Source: Thermoplasmata archaeon
GTDB lineage: Archaea > Thermoplasmatota > Thermoplasmata > Thermoplasmatales > GCA-001856825
NCBI GenBank assembly: GCA_021797915.1
Contig: JAJZYT010000009.1
Coordinates: 1 to 59,770, forward strand
Reading direction: 5' to 3'
Length of the DNA: 59,770 bases
Below the pieces are notes generated by a model. It did no database searches and was not told where the DNA came from. It saw nothing but the letters and a program-made list of their open reading frames with translations. Positions 8,779 through 17,432 of the stretch are shown piece by piece. The translations under genes were made by a program, and so were the position numbers. Each line of letters begins with the position of its first letter. The stretch's first letter is position 1.

Positions 8779-9618
8779 TTGAACAATTGGGAATTTCCTC
8801 AGGTTGCTTCTGATCTTGTGAAGAAGGGAGAAGCATTTGTAGTGGCGACTGTAGTCAAAGTTTCAGGCTCTTCGATTGGCAAGCCGGGTTTCAAAGAAGT
8901 GATCTCGAGTAAGGGTGAAGTCCTTTACGGCACTCTTGGGGGGGCCTGTCCCGACTCTGCAATAGTAGAGAAGGCGAAAGAGGTTCTTAGCACCGGTAAT
9001 GCGAGAACGATAAAGGTATTTCTGGAGGATCCAAAAGAGACTATAGTGGGAATGAGAGAGAACAAGGAAGACGAAATACACGTTGAAACAAACTGTGGAG
9101 GTATAATGGACATTTACCTGGAACCTTATAGGAGAAATGAGAGACTGGTGATAGTTGGTCAAGGAGGAAGAGATGAAATAGAAGACGGCCTCATAACACT
9201 TGGAAAATCTATTGGAATGAACGTTACGCTCATCGACCCAAATCCAATGGTCACTTCTCAGCCAGATGTGACCATCGATCCCGTCAATTCGCCACTGAGT
9301 GACTTTGATTTTAATGAAGATGACTTTGTTGTTGTTCTTACAAAAGGAGCTAGAGATCTCCAGGTGCTGGAGGAAATCTCAAAACACAAGGTGCGTTATG
9401 TCGGTCTTCTGGCAAGCAAGAAGAGGATAAAGTCTGATTTCGATTCACTCGAGGTGAAAGGAGTCTCGAAAGAATTTTTGACTTCCATTCACGCACCTAT
9501 CGGCATTGATTTAGGTGCAATCACACCGGCAGAAATCTCACTCAGTATAATTTCAGAAATAGTCTCTATCAGGAGAAAACAGCAAGATCAAAAATCAATG
9601 AGTCCGAACGTTACTTGA
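8779..9618 (+). CDS. xdhC: XdhC/CoxF-family Moco maturation protein
   Basis: Proteins of this family bind the molybdenum cofactor and help its sulfuration and insertion into xanthine dehydrogenase-type enzymes. The 279-residue protein has the N-terminal XdhC/CoxI domain (GTLGGACPDSAIVEKA, then NCGGIMDIYLEP at about 105-116) and a C-terminal Rossmann-like domain (LVIVGQGGR; later YVGLLASKKR and IHAPIGIDLGAITPAEIS, a hallmark block). TTG start chosen from the promoter spacing. Its last 24 nt overlap the 3' end of the convergent MoeA-like gene. Context with coxMSL, coxG and mocA is diagnostic. Confidence 0.93.
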   Translation: MNNWEFPQVASDLVKKGEAFVVATVVKVSGSSIGKPGFKEVISSKGEVLYGTLGGACPDSAIVEKAKEVLSTGNARTIKVFLEDPKETIVGMRENKEDEIHVETNCGGIMDIYLEPYRRNERLVIVGQGGRDEIEDGLITLGKSIGMNVTLIDPNPMVTSQPDVTIDPVNSPLSDFDFNEDDFVVVLTKGARDLQVLEEISKHKVRYVGLLASKKRIKSDFDSLEVKGVSKEFLTSIHAPIGIDLGAITPAEISLSIISEIVSIRRKQQDQKSMSPNVT

Positions 9619-10626
9619 ATTTTTCAAGTTTGTTCCTCTGTTAGAGATATTGTAATTCCAAAATATTCCACCATATCCGAGGCCCGCTATTTCTCTCTTT
9701 GTCGGAATTTCACCAGCCATCATTCTGGTGAACATGACATCTATCGAGTTGAACTCTCTATACCTGATTCCCCCAGCGGAAATCCCGAATAAGGGGAGAC
9801 CTTTCCAGATTGACAGAATTGTCATCGTAGTTGGCTTCATAGGAATCCCGTATGACAAGACTCTTGCTCCAAGTTTTCTAATTGTTCCAGGAGTTTGATC
9901 AGTTGGATCTACAGACATACCTCCGGTGACAATTATCGCCTCAGCACCGGATTCCCTAGCTTTCATTATTGCCTGTATCTCCTTTTCACTATCATCGGGA
10001 ACTATTTCTCTGTAAACAATTTTCCATCCGTATTTGTCACATTTTCTTTTTACAATTCTGAAGTATTCGTCCTTCTTTCTCTTCTCATATATTTCAGTTC
10101 CAGTTATAACCAGTCCCACCTTCGAAAGTTTGAATGGCTTAACACTCACCATCCCTTTTGATGCGATTTTCATCACTTTTTTCATCTCTCCTTTGCTGAT
10201 GGCAAGGGGGATAACATCTATGGCTCCAACTATTTCACCCATACCCACTGCCAAGTTTTCACTCTTTGAAATGAATAAGACGCTTTGGTTTGTGTTAAAA
10301 TCAGTCAACTTTTTACGGTCAATCTTGAGGATACCAGGAACCTTCGAAGTTAAGAAAACAATTCCGTGTTTTCCTTGAACCAGTTCAGTGGTTCCATCAG
10401 ATAGTGCTACACCTATCTCTGAAGAAATCTCCCACTCATAAACCAGATTGTCTTTTTTACTCTCAATCCAAACTCTATAAACTCCAGAATCTTTCAATTT
10501 GACAACATCTGCCTCAGTAATCACGTGACCTCGTTCTAGAAGTGTGCTTGACTCCTTGAGAGTTACTAGAGTAGTGTCGTAAGCCAAGACTTTGCCCACC
10601 CCATCTTCTGTCGGAATTTTCTTCAC
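9595..10626 (-). CDS. Molybdopterin-binding (MoaB/Mog domain) protein
   Basis: A 343-residue protein with a MoaB/Mog-type molybdopterin-binding core at about 170-310: LVITGTEIYE, IVPDD, AIIVTGGMSVDPTDQTPGTIR and GIPMKPTTM, the last two being the molybdopterin and Mg contacts. Residues 1-150 resemble the N-terminal region found in MoeA-like stand-alone proteins of molybdenum hydroxylase loci. It probably acts in molybdate insertion or cofactor delivery for CoxL. GTG start; an AT-rich box about 30 nt upstream serves as promoter. Named by domain only; it is not a full MoeA because the four-domain layout is not complete. Confidence 0.85.
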   Translation of the reverse strand: MKKIPTEDGVGKVLAYDTTLVTLKESSTLLERGHVITEADVVKLKDSGVYRVWIESKKDNLVYEWEISSEIGVALSDGTTELVQGKHGIVFLTSKVPGILKIDRKKLTDFNTNQSVLFISKSENLAVGMGEIVGAIDVIPLAISKGEMKKVMKIASKGMVSVKPFKLSKVGLVITGTEIYEKRKKDEYFRIVKRKCDKYGWKIVYREIVPDDSEKEIQAIMKARESGAEAIIVTGGMSVDPTDQTPGTIRKLGARVLSYGIPMKPTTMTILSIWKGLPLFGISAGGIRYREFNSIDVMFTRMMAGEIPTKREIAGLGYGGIFWNYNISNRGTNLKNSSNVRTH

Positions 10627-10675
10627 TATTCTTCATCTACGTTCATAGGCAAATAGTTACCTGATTCAGGTAAGC

Positions 10676-10688
10676 TAATATTTATTAA
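10676..10688 (+). promoter_or_regulatory. TATA box deciding the start of the BNR-repeat gene
   Basis: AATATTTATTAAT lies only a few bases before the first in-frame GTG (10690) but about 30 nt before the ATG at 10714. With leaderless transcription the ATG is the better start. Confidence 0.6.
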
Positions 10689-10713
10689 TGTGCCTTTAAT
10701 TGATTTCCTTGAT

Positions 10714-11814
10714 ATGAAGGATGATACGGTAATTGTTTCTGTTTCCACTGTGAATGGAGCATATTTTTTCAAATCCGACGAGAACAGAAAAAAGTGGAGT
10801 AAGAGTAAACATTTCCTCACTGGAGAGAGTGTCAACAACGTTGCGATGGATAGAAAAGGTCACTTCTATGCATCCACTCTTACTGAAGGAGTATTCTCAT
10901 CAAAGGATAAAGGAAAAACCTGGAAATTATCTAACAAGGGTCTTCACGTGAGGAAAGTGTGGACGGTAGAGGTAGATAATCACGAGGACAATGTTCTGTA
11001 CGCGGGAACCCAGTATGGTCATCTCTTCAAGTCCAACAACTCTGGAAGTACGTGGGAGGATGTAACGGGGCTCTACACGGCACCCAACAGAGATAACTGG
11101 GGTATTGACTGGGGTTTCGGTACGACGGGGCTAACAATCCACACTATCAAATCCGATCCACGCAAGAAGGGAAGGCTGTATATTGTCGCATCCGGAAATG
11201 GAACGTACAGGAGCGATGATAGTGGAGAGACCTGGAAATCGTTGAAAAATGGAATCACAGGTTCTTGTCCGACGCAAAAAGGGGAGTCCCGACCTTCTAT
11301 TCCAAATGATGTCGAACACCTAAATCAGGTTCATTCGTGTACACATAAACTTGCGTTATCTCGATCTAAACCAGGGACGATTTATCAGCAAAATCATTGT
11401 GGAGTATATGCTTCGACTGACTCGGGAGATAAGTGGACGGACATCAGTCATTCCAATGAAGTCAGACACGGATTCCCCATAGTGACAGTCGAAGGAAAAA
11501 GAGATTCGTTGTTTGTGGTTCCAGCTTACCAGGGTAGCTGCAAGAAGCACAACTCGTGTATTCAGGGTCAGATAACGGTGGAAAGGACTGAAGATGGAGG
11601 CAAGACATGGGAAACATTCAGCGAAGGGTTGCCAAAAGGCAATCACGCTGTGGTTCTACGTGACGGCATGGCTCAAGACTCAATGAAAGAGCCTGGTATC
11701 TATTTGGGGACAACCCACGGGGACTTGTTTGGCTCAACCGATAGCGGTGAGACTTGGGCTAAAGTAGCAGGTGGGCTCGGAAGAATACAGGGAGTTTCTG
11801 CATTCCTAATGTAG
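10714..11814 (+). CDS. BNR/Asp-box beta-propeller protein (sortilin/sialidase-like fold)
   Basis: The protein carries at least six Asp-box repeats of the form S/TxDxGxxW: SKDKGKTW, SNNSGSTW, SDDSGETW, STDSGDKW, TEDGGKTW and STDSGETW, spread along about 366 residues. This predicts a six- or seven-bladed beta-propeller like that of sialidases and VPS10/sortilin-type exo-glycosidases. There is no signal peptide, so it is probably cytosolic. Catalytic residues of true sialidases are not evident and the substrate is unknown. An earlier GTG at 10690 is in frame but lies too close to the TATA box. It diverges from the MoeA-like gene. Confidence 0.85.
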   Translation: MKDDTVIVSVSTVNGAYFFKSDENRKKWSKSKHFLTGESVNNVAMDRKGHFYASTLTEGVFSSKDKGKTWKLSNKGLHVRKVWTVEVDNHEDNVLYAGTQYGHLFKSNNSGSTWEDVTGLYTAPNRDNWGIDWGFGTTGLTIHTIKSDPRKKGRLYIVASGNGTYRSDDSGETWKSLKNGITGSCPTQKGESRPSIPNDVEHLNQVHSCTHKLALSRSKPGTIYQQNHCGVYASTDSGDKWTDISHSNEVRHGFPIVTVEGKRDSLFVVPAYQGSCKKHNSCIQGQITVERTEDGGKTWETFSEGLPKGNHAVVLRDGMAQDSMKEPGIYLGTTHGDLFGSTDSGETWAKVAGGLGRIQGVSAFLM

Positions 11815-11918
11815 TAGAGTGCCAATATCTGCGAATTAGAATCTCTTGAGATTTGGCAATTTGAGTGTAGAAGACATGAAAGAAAATAGTTATTTACAGA
11901 TCACATTCTAAAAACTAG

Positions 11919-12881
11919 ATGACGACACTTGAAAGGCCAGAACTGCGTGATGTTTTAAAGGCGGAGAAAGTATTAAGATGTCATTTCCCCCCAAGTCCAG
12001 TAGTAAGAGTGAACCCGGATGTTGTGCCCTCAGTGACGACTTTCTTAAAACTGGATAACCTTCTTCCAACTTCCTCATTCAAAGTTCGTGGAGCGACATA
12101 TCTGATTTCTCAGCTTAACAGAGATGAAAAAAATGCAGGTGTCATTGCGGCTTCGACAGGTAATTTCTCGCAGGGTGTAGCCTATGCGTCAAGACTATAC
12201 GGAGTTAAGTCCAGAATAGTCATGCCTGAAAATTCGAATCAAAAGAAGGTGAAGTTCACACAGGATTTGGGAGCCGAAGTAATATTCCATGGGACAAAAT
12301 TTGACGACGCCAGGAGAAAAGCAGAGGAACTAGCTTTGGAAAACGGGTACAGGTATATTCATTCTGCAAATGAACCAATGTTAATCGCCGGAGTGGGCAC
12401 TCACACTCTGGAACTGCTTCGCGAGAATCCCGACATTGAGGTGATAATAGTACCAGTAGGTGGGGGAAGTGGAGCTTGTGGTGCAGCGGTTGTGGCGAAG
12501 GCCATAAGCAAAGGGATAGAGGTGATAGGAGTTCAATCAGAAGAATCTCCAGCTGCATTCAGATCTTGGAAAAGCGGAAGGCATGAATCCGCTGAAAACA
12601 ATACTTATGCAGAAGGCGTGGCGACAGGTGAGAGTTTTGAATACACTCAGTCCATAATGAGAGAGTTACTCGACGATTTCGTCCTTGTCAGAGATGACGA
12701 TATTAGAAACGCATGGAGACTGCTAGCTGAACGGGCCAAGATGATTCCGGAGTCAGCATCTGCTTCCACTCTTGCTGCTGAACTCAAACTTGCTGACCGA
12801 CTAAAAGGCAAACAAGTCGCTCTTATCATCACCGGAGGTAACTCTCCACAAGGCGAAATCGAGGCACTCCTTGAAAATTGA
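11919..12881 (+). CDS. Threonine/serine dehydratase (PLP fold type II)
   Basis: A 320-residue PLP enzyme of the threonine dehydratase/serine racemase group that deaminates Thr (and Ser) to 2-oxobutanoate (pyruvate). The Schiff-base lysine is K55 in SSFKVRGA; the substrate loop STGNFSQG is at about 80-87 and the phosphate-binding PVGGGSGACG at about 175-184. The regulatory ACT domain of biosynthetic IlvA is absent, so this is the short catabolic-type or generic enzyme, and I give no gene symbol. A TATA-like stretch (AGTTATTTAC) about 25 nt before the ATG supports this start. It is a single-gene unit. Confidence 0.92.
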   Translation: MTTLERPELRDVLKAEKVLRCHFPPSPVVRVNPDVVPSVTTFLKLDNLLPTSSFKVRGATYLISQLNRDEKNAGVIAASTGNFSQGVAYASRLYGVKSRIVMPENSNQKKVKFTQDLGAEVIFHGTKFDDARRKAEELALENGYRYIHSANEPMLIAGVGTHTLELLRENPDIEVIIVPVGGGSGACGAAVVAKAISKGIEVIGVQSEESPAAFRSWKSGRHESAENNTYAEGVATGESFEYTQSIMRELLDDFVLVRDDDIRNAWRLLAERAKMIPESASASTLAAELKLADRLKGKQVALIITGGNSPQGEIEALLEN

Positions 12882-13514
12882 TGATGACTCTACCGGTCCT
12901 CTCAGGATTACACTGTGTCTCTCGAGAATCGTTCTATAGAAAGCTCACAACTTTCACTCTAAAAAAGTTCTATTTCGAAACTGTGATAATGTAATCTACC
13001 TCGTTTCTCGGAGTTGCATTAGGAAACTAGGTCCCCGAAGGATAAGTTAATAATTTTCCTTCGAAGATATAGTCTTTAGAGGATTTCCAATAACCAACTT
13101 TCAAAGCAAAATTAAACTTCGCTATTGCCGATGAACCTCTAGCTTAGCAACACCTGACATTTATTTTCATTTCGTGGACAATTCTCAAAGATTGGGCCTC
13201 CTTTATACGGAGGGGCTACTAAAGGTTCTTTACGAACTTTGAAATAAAATAGTTATGAAGAGAACTTTCCGTGGAGGGCACACTTTCGTCACAACTGTTC
13301 CGAGGGTGAGGGTCAAGGCGATGTTCATGTGCCTTGGACACAACCTTTTCAACTTATTGTCCCTGACAAGGAGGGGCAAGATAGCTGCAGCTATCGCAAT
13401 CAGCTGAAAATTAGAGGGAAATACGCAAGAGATAATGGGCAAATAGTGCCGTAACGGTATTTTCTAATACCTCACACAGACAAAGATGCAATTCGTAGAA
13501 AATTTATAGGGTTA
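12882..13514 (+). other. Gene-poor stretch with a transposase relic and two hairpins
   Basis: No intact gene is visible in these 630 bases apart from the transposase fragment at 13255-13407. Two stem-loops can be drawn: CGAAGGA/TCCTTCG (13036-13042 with 13057-13063), and CCTCC/GGAGG around the TTTATAC loop near 13200-13215. They may be remnants of insertion-element ends or transcription stops; I cannot decide. Confidence 0.5.
13255..13407 (+). pseudogene. C-terminal fragment of a DDE-type transposase
   Basis: A 50-codon open stretch encodes a sequence with the look of the end of an IS transposase: Arg/Lys-rich RTFRGG, then VPRVRVKAMFMCLGHNLFNLLSL, the helix with an HN-L pattern that closes many DDE transposases. 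It has stop codons just upstream in frame and no start region or catalytic core, so it is a decayed remnant. The exact IS family cannot be told from so short a piece. Confidence 0.5.
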
Positions 13515-13655
13515 TTGGTAACCTCTTTAATCTTTTTCTCTCTCTCGATATCATTCCTAGCCTCGTATGCCACTGCTTCTAGCTCTTTAGCAAGTTTACC
13601 CTTATTCATATCTTCAAGTGATAAGGATTATAACAGACCGCGATATGCGAATGCA

Positions 13656-14894
13656 TTGATCACTACCAATGAGCTGCTGTTACTCCTAGCAGGGATAATG
13701 CTATTAGGGTTCGTAGGAGAAATTGCATTTAGGAAGAAGAAAATTCCCGACATGCTCCTTCTCTTGCTCATTGGAATAGCTCTGCATTATGCGGGCATTA
13801 TTCCAGGGGTTTATCTTTCAATTATGAGGGACCTTCTGGGATTTGTAGGTACGGTAGCCTTAATTCTTATAGTGTTCGGCGGATTGCTGAAGCTCGATCT
13901 CCAAAAATTTGGGGCTAGTGTTTCCAGAGGAGTTGTAATAGCTGCATTAGATCTCGTTTTCGTTATTGGTATTACGACCCCCATACTCTATTTCTTTCTA
14001 AAGATACCATTTCTTGATTCCTTGCTACTTGCTGCGGTTCTTAGTGAGAATTCTGTTACTTTCATTGTTCCACTGATGTCTAGGGTAAATCTGGACGAGC
14101 GTGTGAAGCACACTATTGAAGTGGAAACGATAATGAACTCCGTCATGAACATAATAGTGGTTCTCTTGATTCTAAGTATTATGAATCAACAGTCCAGTTT
14201 GGTTGGACTGGCAGGCTATCTTTTCGGAAGCATTTCTGAAGCGTTAATACTGGGAGGGGTCGCTGGAATAGTCTGGCTATTAGTTCTGCGTCAAGCGCTG
14301 ACACCACACTACTATATTGCCACAGTGGCCGTGCTGTTTGCTCTGTGGGGCGTATCCGATATAATCGGAGCATCTGCAATTCTCACTATTTTCGTATTTT
14401 CGGTAATCATAGCGAATTCACTTTCAGTGTCAAAGGTAGTTAAAATTTCTGGAATCATCGATAATGAATCGCTTAGTTATTTCAATTCAGAAATCATTTT
14501 TTTTGTGATGACCCTCTTCTACGTATACATAGGAATATTGGTGAACATTTTTGATTTCTATGGCTTATTAGTAGCGCTGCTATTGGTTGCGATTCTGGTC
14601 GCAATCAGATTCATTGAGGTATTCTCCGTACAGGGAGCCACCAAGTGGTTCGGAAAGGACTCCCTTTTGGTTTCTTCTTTCGTCCAGAGAGGTTCTACCG
14701 TGATAGTTCTCGCAGGAATACTGCTTTCAACTGATCCATCGGTTTTCGGACTGTTTGGTAACATCTTATTCTATGTGGTAATATTTACGATATTGACTGG
14801 ATCCCTGTTATTTTCTGCTATTTCACGAAAGTACATTTCTCCAACCACTGTCATTGGAACGAATACATCTGAAGCGACAAAGACCCAAAAATAA
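13656..14894 (+). CDS. Cation/proton antiporter (CPA2, KefB/NapA-like)
   Basis: A polytopic membrane protein with about 11-13 hydrophobic segments. Motifs fit the Na+/H+ exchanger fold: LLLLLIGIALHY, a middle segment LAAVLSENSVTFIVPLM where acidic residues would bind the ion (SENS in place of the usual ND or DD), and VETIMNSVMNIIVVLLIL. C-terminal regulatory TrkA domains are absent. The frame is open from TTG 13515, but a TATA-like GGATTATAAC (13625-13634) lies about 25 nt before TTG 13656, right before the first transmembrane helix, so I prefer that start; the longer form would add a Ser-rich hydrophobic N-terminus of 47 residues. Confidence 0.85.
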   Translation: MITTNELLLLLAGIMLLGFVGEIAFRKKKIPDMLLLLLIGIALHYAGIIPGVYLSIMRDLLGFVGTVALILIVFGGLLKLDLQKFGASVSRGVVIAALDLVFVIGITTPILYFFLKIPFLDSLLLAAVLSENSVTFIVPLMSRVNLDERVKHTIEVETIMNSVMNIIVVLLILSIMNQQSSLVGLAGYLFGSISEALILGGVAGIVWLLVLRQALTPHYYIATVAVLFALWGVSDIIGASAILTIFVFSVIIANSLSVSKVVKISGIIDNESLSYFNSEIIFFVMTLFYVYIGILVNIFDFYGLLVALLLVAILVAIRFIEVFSVQGATKWFGKDSLLVSSFVQRGSTVIVLAGILLSTDPSVFGLFGNILFYVVIFTILTGSLLFSAISRKYISPTTVIGTNTSEATKTQK

Positions 14895-15047
14895 GAGGTT
14901 CATAGTTGTCGAAGTCGCATTTTCTCCGAAGATGTGCCAGTCGCATTACTACTGCACCTTCCATCGTCTTCTTTGGTAATTGTCTTCTCCGTCCCCAGAT
15001 TTTCAATCTCATTCACTAATCTCTTAGACTGATTCCGTAAATATCAT

Positions 15048-15323
15048 TCAACGGTTGCTCTCCGTAAATCTAAGTATTGTCATAACAGAGCATGCAAGAG
15101 CCAATATGATTCCTATACCCATTACGAAATTGTCTACTGGAATCACGAAGATAGAGAGTACCTGGATTACCACTTGGGTTGGGGAACCGCCCATGGATGG
15201 TATTGTCATATATTCGTCAAGTAGAATGATTGCTGAGATAGAGATCAAAGGGATATAAGCGACGATGGACCTAAATGTAGAATGTTTATGGGTAACGACC
15301 GAAGAGGTGCTCATAAGCATCAT
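15048..15323 (-). CDS. Small membrane protein, unknown
   Basis: A 91-residue frame with two hydrophobic segments (about 20-38 and 48-83) and a charged C-terminal tail. Its ATG overlaps the stop (TGATG) of a 66-codon frame just upstream on the same strand (15323-15523, beginning with GTG and a hydrophobic stretch). The two could form a coupled pair, or one gene broken by a frameshift. An AT-rich box TTAAATATATTC lies upstream of the longer arrangement near 15560. The family is not recognised and the call rests on membrane-protein character only. Confidence 0.4.
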   Translation of the reverse strand: MMLMSTSSVVTHKHSTFRSIVAYIPLISISAIILLDEYMTIPSMGGSPTQVVIQVLSIFVIPVDNFVMGIGIILALACSVMTILRFTESNR

Positions 15324-15676
15324 CAGAACAGTCTCAACGCCAAGTAACTTCGAGGCTCGAATGAATGCGCCAGACGCGTGAGGCAGTTTCCGAGGATGAG
15401 TTCGTGAGGAGACACAATATATTTGGGAAGGGAGGAAAGATGTCTGGGATCATCTACGTCAGTCAAAACACTTTCCGCATAAATCTTTACAACGAAAAGT
15501 GACAAGACGGTCAGGATCGACACGTCAAAGGTTTCGGAGGTTATCTTGGATGAACAAGAATATATTTAACTCCGTACTTGATGATATTTAGAATACGGTC
15601 ATGTTTTTGAAGAAGAAACTTATAGATACTTGCAGTGCGAAATAGGATGCGACTCAATCATCTGGAGAGGTGGAAA

Positions 15677-16546
15677 ATGATTAAGACAGCAATAGCAATA
15701 ATCGCCGCAGTTGTAATCGTTGTTTCGGGCGTGGTCATTTCGCAGACCCACTCGGGAATGAATTCTCCAGGGATATTGGTCTATAAGATTGTCGGAAACG
15801 TTTCGAATCCGCATCCATACTACAACACGACCAATGGGTATGTGACTCCAAATTTGTGGAATTTGCAGAAGGGTGAAGGAAATGTCACAATGAATATGTA
15901 TTCTAATTCGTCAATATTAACAACATCGAATTTGTCCAACGTTTCCATTGGGTACGGAGGAGTAATTGGTTATCCTTCTGAACACTTTACAAAGATAATT
16001 GGAAGTTCCGTACAATATATGATAGGTAGCAACTTCTCATCTTTTACTTCATTCAAAATAGTATCTCACACTGCAAATATACCGATTGACATAGCGTATG
16101 ATATATTCCTAGCACAAGGAAATAGATTAGTAGACGAAATTATGATATATCTATATAAAGCGAATTACAACATAGGAATGTTCTCATTCGACACTTTTTA
16201 TAGTACTGTAATAGTGGATGGTAATTCTCGAAATATATCTTGGAACGTCTATGAAACTACATCTACTCCATGGGGAGGCCAAATGTATGCTTTCATACCA
16301 AATATTACCCTAAACAATTCGATGTCATACAGAATAAATTTCTCGCCATTATTAAAGTATCTAGTGAATAACCAGTATGTTTCAACCAACCTTTCAATTG
16401 CACGTTTCGGAATAGGCAGCGAATTTGGTTCACAAACAGTATTAATAAATAATAACGTCGAAGATTTAGCAGACTATTCTTTTTGGATGCACAGCTATTT
16501 CATTCTCAATGGGAAAGATTATCAAGTTGTCCAGCCACAAAAGTGA
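15677..16546 (+). CDS. Secreted or membrane-anchored GH12-like endoglucanase
   Basis: The protein starts MIKTAIAIIAAVVIVVSG, a signal peptide or anchor, followed by an Asn/Ser/Thr-rich outer domain with many NxS/T sites. The order of motifs matches glycoside hydrolase family 12 (beta-jelly-roll endoglucanases): a DIAYDIFL block, DEIMIYLY with the presumed nucleophile glutamate at about residue 154, WNVYE, then ARFGIGSEFGSQ with the presumed acid/base glutamate at about 249. I chose ATG 15677 because GGAGAGGT (15664-15671) is a good ribosome-binding site for it; an in-frame GTG at 15635 exists. GH12 enzymes are known from thermoacidophilic archaea, so an acid cellulase is plausible. Assignment is by eye, without alignment. 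Confidence 0.65.
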   Translation: MIKTAIAIIAAVVIVVSGVVISQTHSGMNSPGILVYKIVGNVSNPHPYYNTTNGYVTPNLWNLQKGEGNVTMNMYSNSSILTTSNLSNVSIGYGGVIGYPSEHFTKIIGSSVQYMIGSNFSSFTSFKIVSHTANIPIDIAYDIFLAQGNRLVDEIMIYLYKANYNIGMFSFDTFYSTVIVDGNSRNISWNVYETTSTPWGGQMYAFIPNITLNNSMSYRINFSPLLKYLVNNQYVSTNLSIARFGIGSEFGSQTVLINNNVEDLADYSFWMHSYFILNGKDYQVVQPQK

Positions 16547-16548
16547 AG

Positions 16549-16621
16549 TGGGCCCGACCGGATTCGAACCGGTGGTCTCCTCCGTGTCAGGGAGACGTCA
16601 TAGCCGCTAGACCACGAGCCC
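16549..16621 (-). tRNA. tRNA-Val (anticodon GAC)
   Basis: The minus strand folds into a complete cloverleaf of 73 nt: acceptor stem GGGCTCG/CGGGCCC with one T-G pair, D-arm GTC...GAC, anticodon stem TCTCC/GGAGG with loop CTGACAC, and T-arm ACCGG/CCGGT with the normal loop TTCGAAT. Discriminator base A at 16549. No intron and no encoded CCA. An AT-rich box (AAAAAATTATTATTC) lies about 25 nt upstream on the minus strand. It decodes GTC and GTT. Confidence 0.95.
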
Positions 16622-16661
16622 TTAGTCGTCAGTATTGCTTGAATAATAATTTTTTCTTTGG

Positions 16662-17432
16662 TCATTCTGCCGTTGCGAGCAACATGCCATAGTATTCTTG
16701 GAGGTAGTAGTAATGGAATTTAGGAAGGAGCCCCCCACAAGTCGCAAACCCGTGAAACATCAACAAATTCCAGTAGCTATCTGGTTTAGCCCCGTTTATG
16801 AAGACATCGTTCAAAGCTATTATTTTTTCAAATCTATTACTTTCCAGTGCTTTGACCATCATTTTATCGTATAATTTAGCTCTGGAATCGTACCCGTAAG
16901 GACCGGACTTAGAATGAGTATGCGCCTGATCCGCGCTGAACACTACTGAAATCTTCCTTTCCGAGTCAGAGACTGCTTCAAACATCTTCTTCCCGAGGCT
17001 AATCAGTTCAGAACGTCTTGAAGTCCTCCATTGACCGAGCATTGAAATCTTTTTCTTTCCAAAGAACTTAAGAGGTATCAATGTCCCAAAATCTACCGGA
17101 AAAGTGGACAACTTACCGTCTGATGCTACAAAATTAGTCCTCACAAAATGTTTTGATTTTTCCACTAACCTTGAATTTAGTTCCCTGTCTGTCTCATATT
17201 CGCCCTTTATCGTTATCTTCCCAATTTTGTACATTCCAGAAACATATTTCGTGTTAATGACTGGTAATCCGTTCGGCAGACTGAGGGAATGAGGACTTAT
17301 TATTAAGAGGGTCTCAGAGGGATCATTCTTGGTTACCTTTGAAATGGCCCTATTCATCAAGCGACTCTCTGGATTGGGAAGAGAAATTACTTCATCTCCG
17401 TGAGGTATTACGTAAGTTCTTACGAGAACCAT
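16662..17432 (-). CDS. MEMO1/LigB-family protein
   Basis: A 256-residue member of the class III extradiol dioxygenase/MEMO superfamily. Metal-ligand type motifs are IPHGDE near residue 9, ISPHS at about 45 and SADQAHTHSKSGPYGYD at about 165-181. Archaeal members are widespread but have no settled function; a ring-cleaving role is not implied, since related MEMO proteins lack it. Its ATG directly follows the stop codon of nreA, so it is the third gene of trm112-nreA-memo on the minus strand. Tail to the tRNA-Val gene. Confidence 0.8.
   Translation of the reverse strand: MVLVRTYVIPHGDEVISLPNPESRLMNRAISKVTKNDPSETLLIISPHSLSLPNGLPVINTKYVSGMYKIGKITIKGEYETDRELNSRLVEKSKHFVRTNFVASDGKLSTFPVDFGTLIPLKFFGKKKISMLGQWRTSRRSELISLGKKMFEAVSDSERKISVVFSADQAHTHSKSGPYGYDSRAKLYDKMMVKALESNRFEKIIALNDVFINGAKPDSYWNLLMFHGFATCGGLLPKFHYYYLQEYYGMLLATAE

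Noticed and set aside
10626-10838. 70-codon minus-strand frame upstream of the MoeA-like gene
   Set aside because: It overlaps the N-terminus and promoter of the BNR gene and has no family pattern.
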